A stretch of 64,000 nucleotides of DNA from Trifolium pratense. Lineage: Eukaryota > Streptophyta > Magnoliopsida > Fabales > Fabaceae. The notes below the pieces were generated by a model that worked only from the letters and a program-made list of their open reading frames with translations, was not told where the DNA came from and did no database searches. The position numbers and the translations under genes were made by a program. The DNA is taken from positions 65,519,257 through 65,583,256 of the forward strand of contig NC_060060.1 in NCBI RefSeq assembly GCF_020283565.1, written 5' to 3'. Shown here piece by piece: positions 12,036 to 22,973 of this stretch; position 1 is the first letter of the stretch; every line of letters begins with the position of its first letter.

Positions 12036-13693
12036 CAGCATAGTATTAAAATTGTATAGCTTCACGCATATAGTGGAATGACCACTCTATATGCATACTC
12101 ATACAAGGTTTGACCTATAAATATACCCACATTTAATTCCAACTTCCAACTTCCAATGCAGGTTAAATAATTTTTTTGCATTATTTGACATTGGATTTTT
12201 CTTATCTTCTCATTTTGCTCTAAATTCTTTTTTCTTTTACCAAATTTTATCTCTTTGGGATTTTACCGGTATGTTTTTAATGAGGCAACTATTGTCGATA
12301 ATTTACTTGTATTCTTGGATATTGGTCTGATCCCTCCAAAACTCTTGTTTCTTTCATATTTAATAATATTTATCAAGGTGCTGTAAATCATAGGTTGTGA
12401 TTGCAAGTGTCAAAATGGTTGAGATATCATATTGCACCTTGATTTCAACTTAAAAAAGGAAAATAATAAAGACACATATTAAGATATCAAATGTAAATAC
12501 TTCTTAAAAATTTTAATTTTAACATTTATAATATACTATTTTTTACATCCTTAAAAAATCTCTCATAACATGAAATGGTGTGAATGAATATCATGAAAAG
12601 TGACTTGACTAAGCCAAAAGATGTTTAATAAGAGTTCGAGTGATTCGTGGAGAGGGCCATTAGCCAGTACCTATACACCAGGGTATCTTTTTAAACAAAA
12701 CAACTTTATGAGCCATATGATTGCCACTAGAAAGTTTAATAAAACCAATTGTTTAGTACATACAATACATTATTACAACTTTTTTTGGTTATACTACTTT
12801 ATTACAACATTTGCTTTTTGGTTGTTTACAACTTTGCTTTTTTAGTTGAAAACACCTCTTGCACGATTTTGAGCTTGCCTATACGCACTTAGTGACGAAT
12901 TTAAAATGGTCTTTCAAGTTCAAAATTCAACACTACTGTCTCTTGATTTAAATATAAACAAAAAATAAATCATGTTTAATATACTTAAATTTAAGTAAAC
13001 TTTACCTAACTTGGTCATATATTTAATGTTAATATGAACAAGTATATTTTATTTGGATTTTAAAATGCAATGAAATGTGTTCTAAACTCAAATCACATTT
13101 TTAAAATAAGGAGGATCATGTCTCATAAGGGTTTGAATGTAGAATTTTTATATTTAACTAGTTTAAAGACTCGTGCATTCGCAAACAACGGAAGGGGCAC
13201 CTAGAGAGAATCAAAGTCGTTGATTCAACGAATGGTTAAACCGGCTCATTATATCGAAAGTTTTCTTGACAAAGGTGGTTAGACGGCGAGTTTTGTGGAG
13301 TGCAGCAACGACGGTGGAAGTCTATGGATGAAAAAAACCTTAAGGAGAGCATAATGAATTCAATGACTCGGACTTAAGGATGGATTGTTGTGACAAGTGT
13401 GAGGTGTGTTAAGTCACACATTGCTTAGGAAAGTAGATGTTGAACACTTTATAAGTGGGAGAACTCATCATAAACCAACACCTTATAAGGTTTTGGATAA
13501 AAGTGTGGCGTCCACGCCTTAAGATTTTGGATAAAAGTGTGGTGTCCAACTCACTTTTATAATTGTTTCGAGCCTAATGTAGACGATTCCCGACTGCCCC
13601 CTCGTGACCCAACTGCATATAGTGGCTAGAATTTTATATTTAAGTGTGAACATGAGTCGATATATACGTGGATTCGAACTCTAGTCATACTTA
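12036..13693. other. Intergenic DNA with an unassigned repeat-like stretch
   Basis: The portion 13180-13640 is less AT-rich and has two near-copies of TTTTGGATAAAAGTGTGG (about 13490 and 13529). It resembles a degraded LTR or other dispersed repeat, but I cannot assign it. The rest is AT-rich without a gene. Confidence 0.4.
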
Positions 13694-13837
13694 CTCCCTT
13701 CGGTCCTTATAAGAAAAACTTTGTTTTTTAGGTTCATAGAATGTTTGATGTATTTAATTCATAATGTGGTCTAAATAAATCAAATATTCTATGAATCTAA
13801 AAAATAAATTTTTTCTTATAATAAAAATCGGATGAAG
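13694..13837. mobile_element. Stowaway-like (Tc1/mariner) MITE
   Basis: Flanked by TA on both sides. The ends form an inverted repeat beginning CTCCCTTCGGTCCTTATAAG. The arms extend inward through TTCATAGAATGTTTGAT-type sequence, so most of the 144 bp can fold as a hairpin. No coding capacity. Confidence 0.8.
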
Positions 13838-13846
13838 TATTATACA

Positions 13847-14350
13847 CAGAGGCGTATCCGAGTTTTTGGAGGCTCTGTGCAAAATATAAAAGTGGCCCTT
13901 TAATAAAAAAAACGTAAACTTTTTTTTAAAAAAAAAACCATCGTTGATTTAAATTACAAATAACATAAAAATATAATCATTCTTGTAATTAACATAAAAA
14001 AGATTCATAGTCTAACAACAGGGGCGTCTCCAAAAAGTTGAAGACCATGTGAGATTATTAAAAATAGGTCGTAATAAAAGAAACAATGCAAAATTAGCTA
14101 TAAAACGTCTAAGAAACAAGACAATCTCTATTTCATGCCTCTTCATTTGATAAAACTATAGTATAACAATTAGCTATAAAGCGTCTAAAAAATCTATTCA
14201 CAATAGACAAATCTCTTTTAGGACATTTTGTAACTAATAAATCAATCATTTTAGAATAAAGAAAATCTCAAGCATTTGAACTTCACAATCTCTCATTTGG
14301 AAGTCTGTCATCCTTAGTTTTATATATATCTCTCATTTAATAATACTACT
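13847..14350 (+). mobile_element. hAT-like fragments with CAGRGGCG ends
   Basis: Two sequences typical of hAT termini occur in the same orientation: CAGAGGCGTATCCG at 13847 and CAGGGGCGTCTCC at 14019. This suggests one degraded element inserted beside or into another. No matching right end or intact transposase is visible; downstream sequence is AT-rich with stops. Confidence 0.4.
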
Positions 14351-14506
14351 ACCCTATAAAAAAATTAGAGGCCTCTATTTTTATGAGGCATTATGCCGTC
14401 GCACATGTGGCACACCCCAAAAGACGCCTCTTATTATACACAATGTCTCTAACAACTAAATTGAGGCACGGTTTATTAGTATTTTTCTTATTTTATCTAT
14501 CATCTA

Positions 14507-14652
14507 TTTCATTCGGTCCTTATTATAAGAGAAGTTTTCCTGTTTAGATTCATTGTAAAACTAATGTATTTGAACAATATTATAGTTTAGATATATTAGT
14601 TTTACAATAAATCTAAAAAACAAACTTCTCTTATAATAAGGACCCGATGGAA
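14507..14652. mobile_element. Stowaway-like MITE
   Basis: TA-flanked, with inverted ends around TTCGGTCCTTATTATAAGAG and arms that continue through the TTTACAATAAATCTAAA region. Same family type as 13694-13837, with diverged termini. Non-coding. Confidence 0.75.
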
Positions 14653-15508
14653 TATGAGAAACAACATGATACCATCCATGTTTGGGCACCCAAAAGTTTC
14701 GATAAGGAAATCATAGGAGCAAGAAATGTAAATATTGTTGACTTTGATCCTCCGACACAGCACTACGTGTTTTCCTATCTTCTGTGATTGGACACCAGTC
14801 AGTGGATAATCCATAAAAAAGTCGGTACAATCTTACAACCGCCAACGTCGGCAGTATAACCCGCGGCGTATGGCCGCTTATCTCGCCGGCGTTCTTATTT
14901 ATATACACGTGACCAATTATCATGTTCACACAATTGCCATTAGCAATTATTTATTATTAATTACCTACAATTGTGCTATAAAATATTGTAACACGATTTA
15001 TTTGCTAGCTATATTGTATTTCCTTTGGGGAAAAATATATTATAAATGAAAATTTTTATATCTATTTTTACCAAAAAATAATAATATAAACATGAAATGA
15101 ATCCATTAATTAAACGGTACTTCCTGCATTTCTTTGTAGTTGTGACTATAAGATTATTTTTTTTCTTTAACTATTCAGTTTTTAGAGGAAGAGGCTGGTT
15201 GAGTTTTATGTTGAAGTAAATAAATTTTGACTAATAATATTCAATTTTTTCTAAATGATTTGTCTTTTAGTACTTCAATTAATTGTTTAAATTATTTATA
15301 CACGACAAAAGAAAATTGATAAATTTTCTTATTTTTTTATTTGATTATTTGTATAGGATTTTTGTCACTGCTTATGCACCCGAACTTGGGTGATCTATTC
15401 ATATCTTTGGAAGTGTTTTTCATTTTTATTTTCCTTGGACTGCTAGATAAAAGGGAAAATAAATTGATTTTAATTGCCATTATTCTATTGTTTCGGAGAT
15501 TTGAACTA
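14653..15508. other. Intergenic DNA with a small GC-rich island
   Basis: The part 14745-14910 is distinctly GC-richer than its surroundings, with GGCGTATGGCCGCTTATC and a TATA-like TTATTTATATACACGTG. It could be an orphan promoter or part of a repeat. No gene with recognisable product adjoins it on either strand. Confidence 0.4.
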
Positions 15509-15633
15509 CTTTATTCGTTCCGAAATATAAGAGAAAATTGATTAAACAAAATTGATATTTTTAGTCCAAATTTATAACCAAATACATCAATTTTCTTTGA
15601 CTAATTTTCCCTTATATTTTGGGTCGGAGGAAG
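15509..15633. mobile_element. Stowaway-like MITE
   Basis: TA-flanked. The left end contains TCGTTCCGAAATATAAGAGA and the right end its imperfect complement before GGGTCGGAGGAAG. The 125-bp element can fold nearly end to end and encodes nothing. Confidence 0.75.
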
Positions 15634-16518
15634 TATGAGGATATTTTTGGCGTTGGCATCAGAGGTATCAAATTTGATCCATATTATTAAATTAATTCCT
15701 CTCTTGAAAATGATTTTTGACAAAGACAAAGGGGAACATTGTATGTTTTATGAGTGGTCTATTCATCCTATAGATTTTTCCTTCTTATGCCTTAACTTCT
15801 TTCTATTTTGTTGGAGGAGAAGTCACATTCTCTTTATTTTATTTGTTAATTATTATTCTTTTAGTATGTGGAATTAGTTCCCCTTATACTCATATTTTAA
15901 TTGAAATACTTCTTTTCAGGTTAAAAAACATCTAAATTATTTATTATCACATTCCACTTAATATTTTCCTCTCTTCCATAAATAGTTAAGGTGGGAAAAA
16001 AAAAACTTAAGGTAACATATTATTGACAAAATCGTAATTAATTTTAAAAATGACAAATAAAATATTATGTAAATGCTTAAGGTAAAAAAAAATAAAATTG
16101 AAGAATAAGGTAAAAAATTATTAACAACATATATGTAGTAATTAATTTTAAAAACAACAAATAAATAGAAATGATTTTCTTTTCTACAAATTAAAAGCAA
16201 CAAATAAAATATATGTAATAGAGACTATTTGATAATTATATACCTCAAACTTTTCATTTGATCACACACATCAACAACATTTTTCATGCATACTTTAAAA
16301 TTAACATATCATAATCCTACAGCTCACACTTCACATCCAAATGGATAGAGTGCGTTTTTCTTAATTTCACCATTATAAATAAAAATAAAATAAAAGTGGG
16401 ATCCTAACTCCACCAAAAAAATATTTGGCCGTGGAGTAAAAACAATAAATAAAAGTTAATTAATAATAATATATAATTGTGAGCACATCATGCATGGCTA
16501 GTTCACACCATAACCAGG
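15634..16518. other. Intergenic DNA downstream of the ACC synthase gene
   Basis: Very AT-rich. The stretch immediately left of 16519 must contain the 3' untranslated region and polyadenylation signals of the minus-strand gene, but no single signal is decisive. No other gene is seen. Confidence 0.4.
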
Positions 16519-18745
16519 CTATCTTTCTTCTTGTTCATGACGATCACGAGAAGATAACCGGAAGACCCAATTGGAAAGTGATTTCCTTGAAAAACTTCTA
16601 GAAGCTTGGGTACTTCTAGTTCTTTTATTACTACTACACTCTTCACCATTGTTGTTTGCAACAAAATCCTTTAACCTTTTCATAGCTAGGTTTAATGTAT
16701 CTTCCGACATGTTAGCGAAACAAACACGAAACCACCCCGGTTCGGTGCAATGACACGATGCACCCGGGGAAATGTTCAACTTAACATTGTATAATATCTT
16801 TTTCCATAATTCCATTTCAGCTTCAAATGTGTTGGAACTAAGAAGATTTCTCATATCAACCCAACAAAACAAACCAGCATTATTTGTTTTGAGACAACTA
16901 ATGCCAGCTTTTTGTAACCCTAATACAAGCATTCTTTGTCTTTTTTTAAGTCTCTTTTGATTTTCAGAAATATAGTTTCTTGTGAATTTTTTGTCACCTA
17001 GCATAGCTGAGAGGAGATATTGAGTTTGTGATGAAACCAAACCAAAGCTCGACATTTTTGTTGCAGCTGCAACGACCATGTCGTTTTCAGAGTATATAGC
17101 GCCAACACGAAAACCTGGTAAACCCAAGTCTTTGGAGAGACTATAAACAATGTGAACTCTTTCTGAAACGTTAGCGTCGAAATCCTTAAGGTCATTTCTT
17201 TCTTTAAGGATTTCCATGACGCTGACAAAGTTTGGAGAGGTGAAAACTGTACCGGAATAAATTTCATCACTTATTAAATGCATGTCTTTGTCTTTGATAA
17301 AGTCAATGAGAAGGTTTAATTCACTCTTTGACATTGTAGTGCCTAGTGGGTTTGATGGATTTGTGACTAAGACACCTTTGACTCTTAGGTTCTTTTTCTT
17401 TGCTTCTTCATGAGCTTGTTGCAAAGCTGATTCTGTGATTTGGAAATTGTTTGAGCTTGTGCATTGTATTGGAACTATCTCCACCCCAGTTCTCCACTTC
17501 AAGTCTCTATCAAATCTGCATATATAAAAATTTGGAATATGAATGGGTTAGTAGCTATATACAGAGTAAAAAAAAAAATTGTGATAGGAGAGTGAGTTAA
17601 TGATTGGTTAATCATTTTCTCTCTCTAATTTTGGTCACTATATTTCTATTTTGGAAATAAGGTTACTATTTTTTTTATAATTAATGAGAACAAAATACTG
17701 ACTCCGATTTTAAATATAAGCAAAAAATAATTTTTTATATTTATTGGATAATCAATGAATTTGGTCTATAATTTAGATCAGTATCATTGATTACTCGTGA
17801 ATTTGAAAAATTGTATTTTGCTTATATTTGAAGCCGATGGGAGTATATTTAACATGCATGCATGCATATGTATATGAAAATAAAATAGAGAAGGTAAACT
17901 AATTAATACTTACCCAGGATAATAAGGAGTGGGAAGAAGAAAAGCTTCTCCTTGTTCAGCAAGGCAAAACATGAGTGTCTCATTTGCAGAAGTAGCACCA
18001 GCAGTTAGAACAATGTGATTTGGATCAAAAGTGATTTTGTTTCCTCTAATCTCAGCCATGAAATCTACCAATGCTTTCTTGAAAGAAGGGAGACCATGGT
18101 AATCTTGAAAGAGAGCAAGCTCTCTAAATATTGATTTTCCATCACGTTTAAATCCAGCTACATCTGGGTTCTTAGCAAGCCATGACTCTAAAAGATCAAA
18201 AGATAGCTGCAAATAGAGACAAAAAAATTGTTAACCCACTACCTTAATTATTTAGACATTATATGATGGCTTTGTCTAGTTAGATTGTGACATAAAAACA
18301 TATAGTTAATTTAATTTGTTTTTCTCTATTTTTGTCTTTTCTAATTTTTATTTTTTGTTTTCTTAAAAAATGTTGATCAGTCACAAGAGTTTTTAGGTCG
18401 GCCATTATAGTACTATTTTCGCTCAGATAAATTTAACCGCAGAATTTTGATATATCTGATGTATTGATATTTAGTAGTATTATTTTCGCTCAAACAAATT
18501 TGATGTTGAAATAACATCACTCTATAGGATATTTAAGCATTGAATGAAAATATGGTTGGTAGAATTATTGATATTAATTAAAAACATAAGTAGTTAACCT
18601 GATTTTCTGCAAGACCCATTTGAATAATTCCTTTAGGATTTTGAACTACATCATAAGGGTTTTTCTCATATTCTTCCCATCCTAGGAAATATGAAGAATC
18701 TTGGCCATGAGAGTTGCATGTGGCTTTTGTAGATAGCAACTTCAT
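16519..18745 (-). CDS. ACS: 1-aminocyclopropane-1-carboxylate synthase, type 2
   Basis: Three exons: 18745-18599, 18206-17914 and 17515-16519, with GT-AG introns of 392 and 398 bp. They join to 478 codons plus TAG. The enzyme converts S-adenosylmethionine to ACC, the committed step of ethylene synthesis, in the cytosol with pyridoxal phosphate. Visible landmarks: MGLAENQ with Glu47, Tyr85 in [17 protein letters not shown] (117-125), NPSNPLGT (about 199-206), SDEIYSG (229-235), the cofactor lysine K275 in [12 protein letters not shown], and R410 in GWFRVCF. Glu47 and Tyr85 fall at the same numbers as in apple ACS. The C-terminus, [16 protein letters not shown], is the ETO1-target (TOE) type, which marks type-2 isoforms controlled by ubiquitin-mediated turnover. 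The usual RLSF is RLSS here. A MITE sits in intron 2. The start is the first ATG of exon 1, in the usual place for the family. Confidence 0.96.
17698..17843. mobile_element. Stowaway-like MITE in intron 2 of the ACC synthase gene
   Basis: TA-flanked. The left end is CTGACTCCGATTTTAAATAT and the right end is the imperfect complement, ending GCCGATGGGAG. It lies wholly within the intron (17516-17913), leaving about 70 bp to the donor and 182 bp to the acceptor, so splicing is probably unaffected. Confidence 0.75.
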
Positions 18746-18898
18746 TTTTCTTTTTATGTGGTAGGGGATTACTAAGAAGTAAGAAATGAAAGAAAGAATG
18801 TATGAGAGGGACTATAGCTATTAGCTAGGGAGAGAGAGAATTGATATTTTGGACTTAGAAGAATGAAGATTGTTTGGTGTGTGATGTGTTATAGTGAG

Positions 18899-18913
18899 GT
18901 ATATTTATATATG
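18899..18913 (-). promoter_or_regulatory. TATA box of the ACC synthase gene
   Basis: On the minus strand this reads CATATATAAATATA, about 155 bp before the ATG. Transcription would start near 18870, giving a pyrimidine-rich leader of roughly 125 nt. Confidence 0.65.
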
Positions 18914-18941
18914 AAAAATGAACCACATAGGCAAAGGTAAC

Positions 18942-18971
18942 CACGTGATAATGAAAACAACACTTTTGACC
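18942..18971 (-). promoter_or_regulatory. G-box and W-box upstream of the ACC synthase TATA box
   Basis: CACGTG (18942-18947) is a bZIP/bHLH core. TTGACC (18966-18971, GGTCAA on the coding strand) is a WRKY core. They lie 30-60 bp upstream of the TATA box. WRKY binding is known to induce some stress ACS genes in Arabidopsis; its use here is inferred. Confidence 0.45.
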
Positions 18972-19844
18972 AAAGTAATAGTCTCACTCTCGCCAACGCG
19001 GAAAGATAAAGTGATATATATGGTGGAAAGTTGCAAAACCTTATTGTAAAATGAATTAATGAATGAATGTGTTATTTTGTATTCTACGCACTTTACCCAC
19101 CGTCCCATAAACTTCACGCAATTTTCCATCTTAATCTTACAAACAAAAATTATGTATTACTCCATATGTTGGTAATTAATTTTGTTGGTAAATAATTATT
19201 TTTGGGATATAACTATGTAGTATAATGATGGTTAATTTTTAGAAAATAAAAAATGGATTAGTAACTTGTGATGGGAGGGATATAGTAGACTTTTTGTAGT
19301 GGCACCATACCGACAGCAAATCTTAAGGGGAATGGGTCAGTGGTGACCCACAATGCTCCTAAGCTATTCCTACAACATGGTCCATAATGCTCCCTCTTGT
19401 ACTAACCTTCATCAAATTTTTGTCGGCCATTTTCTTTTAATCATGTTTTAACTTCCTCAAATAAGCCCAACTTGAACTTCCAATCTTTGTTTCCATTTTC
19501 CTTTAGCTTTGTGTATAATGTTTCCCTCAATATTTTGGTACTAGCTAGCAGCAATTAGACACTGGGTTTGTACATGTCTCTTTTTGCCCCATTTTTATAT
19601 CCTTAGTAAAAACATTACATGATAATAGAACAATTAAATAACTAAAGAGTGAAAATGCTGTTTTAGAGAGCGATTTTTTAACCTACGTGATATATGTTTC
19701 TATTGAAATTTTACTAAAGAAGAGAATATAAAAAGAGGGTGTGTGTTATTATTTTCAATGTGCTAACGTACTCATTCAGCCGCAAATTGCAACGTAAGCC
19801 TATAATGAAAAAGAGAGTACAATATTGTTAAGAAAATAATAATA
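18972..19844. other. Upstream region of the ACC synthase gene
   Basis: AT-rich with no coding pattern. A minus-strand open frame (18905-19129) overlaps the promoter and has no recognisable domain. It ends at the target duplication of the next retrotransposon. Confidence 0.45.
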
Positions 19845-19863
19845 AAATGTGTTAAGAAAGTGG

Positions 19864-21345
19864 TTAATTCATGTTTGAATTGCAAACAACCAGTCCTAAA
19901 CTCCTCCTCAAAAATTCAAACCTGTCAAGTTTCACAGTCTTTGTAAAACCATCTGCAAGCTGTACCTCAGTTGGACAATATTGCACTTCAATCATACCAT
20001 TAGTCACTTGTTCTCTAATGAAATGAAATCTGGTAGCAATGTGTTTGTTCCTGCCATGAGAGATTAGATTTATAGCAAGACTTATAGCAGACTTGTTATC
20101 AATCCTTAGGATTAGAGGCTTCACTGGTTCACACTTGATTTCTATCATCACTGAATTCAACCAAATTGTTTGACATGCTGCAAATGTGTCTGCTATATAC
20201 TCAGCTTCACAAGATGAGAGGGCAGTCACAGCTTGTTTCTTTGTACACCAAGATATTGCAGCATTGTTGAACTTGAAAACATAACCTGATGTACTCCTCC
20301 TATCAGTTATGTCTCCACACCAATCACTATCAGAATACCCTATCAAAGTACTCCCTGCACTGTTTGTACCAATAGGGAATAGCAAGCCAATTTCCAAAGT
20401 ACCCTTGAGATATCTGAGGATTCTCTTAGCAGCTATCATGTGTGACTTCCTTGGATCATGCATAAATCTGTTGATAACACTCACAGCATAGCATATATCA
20501 GGCCTACTGTTGCACACATACCTCAATGAGCCAACTATTTGTCTGAACACAGTTGGATCAACCTTCTCTTCATCTGAGCACTCATCAATTTTTGTATTTG
20601 TCTCTGATGGATTTGACAATGGATTGCAGCTTTCCATTTCAAATTTTCCAAGCAATTCATCAATATACTTCTGCTGGTGCATTACTATACCATCTCCTCT
20701 TCTCATAAATTCCATTCCTAGAAAGAATGAAAGTTCACCAAGATCAGACATTTCAAATTCACTTTTGAGCTTATCTTTCACTTTTGCAATTTCTGCAATT
20801 CTACTTCCAGTTATGAGCAAATCATCAACATACAAGCAGATTATGACAATATCTTCATCTTTAGGGCAATGTACATATACACCAAACTCAGCAGCACACT
20901 TTTTAAACCCTATCTGAATCAGAAAGTCATCAATCCTTTTGTTCTATGCTCTAGGAGCCTGTTTCAAGCCATATAGTGCCTTATACAACTTATACACCAT
21001 TGATTCTTTTCCTTTTATTTCAAAACCTGGAGGCTGTGACACATACACTTCCTCATCAAGTGGACCATTCAGAAATGCTGATTTCACATCCAGATGGTAC
21101 AGGCTCCATTTGTTCTTACAGGTCAATGCTACAACCAACCTCACAGTCTCTATTCTAGCAACTGGTGCAAACACTTCATTGTAGTCAATTCCATGTTTCT
21201 GTAAGAATCCTCTAGCAACTAACCTTGCTTTATGCTTTGAAATTGTGCCATCAGGGTTCAATTTCACTTTGAACACCCATTTCACATCAATCTTCTTTTT
21301 CTTGTCTGGCAAGTCAACTAGCTTCCAAGTCTGGTTTTTTCTCAA
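19864..21345 (-). pseudogene. copia reverse transcriptase and RNase H, broken
   Basis: The minus strand encodes the RT N-terminal block ([30 protein letters not shown]), then KALYGLKQAPRA followed by TAG at 20944-20946 where the family has tryptophan. The same frame resumes with YVDDLLITGS (the polymerase catalytic aspartates) and continues through RNase H (SDSDWCGDITDRRSTSGYVF, SSCEAEYIA) to a natural stop at 19864. The nonsense codon and a frame change from the integrase segment near 21340 inactivate it. In an intact element this part copies element RNA into DNA. Confidence 0.9.
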
Positions 21346-22405
21346 TTGACCTTAGCTCTTCTTCCATTGCCTTCTTCCACACATTACTTTTCAAAGCATC
21401 TCTGCAGTTCAATGGTTCAGAATCAGCTAGTAATGCAAAGTGAATGAGATCACCCTCATCATTCACTGCATTGTCTTGAGTAACTTCACAATCATTCAAT
21501 CTAGCTGGTACACGTTTGGTTCTTTGAGTCCTTGCAATCATATGAATTCTATCATCATCATCACTTGATAAATTCATATTACCATCACTATCAGTACCTT
21601 GATTCTGAGTAGTTTCAACAGCAGGTTCACCTTCATCACCTCCATCAGATTCATCACTTGAACTTGGATAGATGAAGGTTGACTGCAATTCACTATTGTA
21701 CACTGGTTCCTTCTCCCATTTCCATTTCTCTTCTTCATTCACAATTACATCTCTGCTAATGTGAACCTTCTGAGTAACTGGATTGTATAGCTTGTAGGCA
21801 CCAGTTGGATGATATCCTATGAGTATCATTATTTCACTTTTATCCTCAAGTTTGGTTCTTCTAGCATCTGGTACATGCTTCTTTGTAGGACATTTGTTCA
21901 GAATGTAGGCTGCAGTAAGTACTGCTTCACCCCAGAACTTGTGTGGCAAATTCTTCTGCTTAATCATGCTCCTTGCCATATCTAACAATGTTCTGTTTCT
22001 TCTTTCAGCTAGTCCATTGTGCTGTGGTGTGTATGGAGCAGTAACTTCATGTGTAATGCCTTGATTAGTACAGAAGTTCTCAAATTCTCTTGAGGTATAC
22101 TCTCCACCACCATCTGTTCTCAAGATCTTAATTGATTTCTCACTTTCTTTTTCAATTAAGACTTTAAACTTCTTGAACACTTCTAAAGCTTCACTCTTTA
22201 ACTTCAAAGTGTATAACCAGATCATTCTGCTATATTCATCAACAAATGTGATGAAATACTTGCTTCCCCCTAATGAAGCAGCTTCAAATGGACCACAGAT
22301 GTCACTATGAATAACTTGCAATACAGCACTAGCTCTCTTAGGCATTTCAGCTACAAAAGGTTTTCTACTGTGCTTACTCTTCACACATATCTCACATATG
22401 GACAC
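21314..22405 (-). pseudogene. copia integrase fragment with internal deletion
   Basis: Begins in the pre-integrase zinc region ([14 protein letters not shown]), then the integrase core with D (HSDICGP), D ([10 protein letters not shown]) and E ([10 protein letters not shown]), the DDE catalytic triad. After NKCPTKK it jumps to [14 protein letters not shown], where relatives have about 25 more residues (a PEEAW...GCxxxxHVP-type segment). This indicates a small in-frame deletion. It runs into an acidic linker and loses frame before reverse transcriptase. Gag and protease, which should precede it, are absent because the rearrangement junction lies near 22400. Confidence 0.9.
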
Positions 22406-22481
22406 TTAAACTATAGAAGCCTCAGTGATTTAAATTCTAAGGAACTGGTTGTTTGCAATTCAAGCATGAATTAAGGAGGAG

Positions 22482-22968
22482 TGTTAAGAAAGTAGTTAAT
22501 TCATCTTGAAAATTAGTTTGTTTAGATGTTGTTAGAGTTAGTTACAACCAACTTGTTAGTTAAAAGTTTGTTAGTAACTAACTAGGTAGTTAGGGAATTT
22601 GTTTAGGCCTAAGGGATGAGCTTGCTTGTTACACAAGCCACTCTATATAAAGTGCAACTAGTGCATTATATTGTAATCAATCTTGTGTGGCCCAATAAGG
22701 AAGAATAAAATTCTCTATTTTCCCTAAGTTTCATAATCAGTTCTTAATCAATTTCATCAAGAAACTAGTTCATCTTGCATATTGCAGTTTTTGCAAAACT
22801 GCTAGTGCGCTCAAGCTCAAGCATGCGTGCCTGCTGAACTTGCCTGCAATCCTGCGCGTGCCTGTGCCTACAATCCATCCTCTGAAGCACTTCAGAGTCA
22901 GAGGCAACACAACCTCTGAGCTTTGCATCCTCTGAACAAAGCAAATCCTTGCTTCTGCTGCGCCAACA
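22482..22968 (+). repeat. LTR of the inverted-body copia element (487 bp)
   Basis: Starts TGTTAAGAAAGTAG directly after a purine tract and ends GCGCCAACA directly before the AAATG target duplication. A TATA-like CTCTATATAAAGTG lies near 22641-22654. The right half is GC-richer. The matching 5' LTR is reduced to the first 22 bases at 19850. Confidence 0.75.
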
Positions 22969-22973
22969 AAATG

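Larger units (their letters stand above)
19850..22968 (+). mobile_element. Ty1/copia element with inverted internal body
   Basis: The left boundary is a 5-bp target duplication AAATG (19845-19849), followed by about 22 bp identical in type to the LTR start (TGTTAAGAAAGTGG, then TTAATTCAT). The sequence then switches to the opposite strand: RNase H, reverse transcriptase and integrase run on the minus strand from 19864 to about 22405. Plus-strand element sequence returns at about 22430 (the 3' end of the same pol gene and a polypurine tract GGAGGAG), followed by a plus-strand LTR (22482-22968) and AAATG again (22969-22973). Gag, protease, primer site and most of the 5' LTR are missing. The element is defective. 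Confidence 0.8.
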
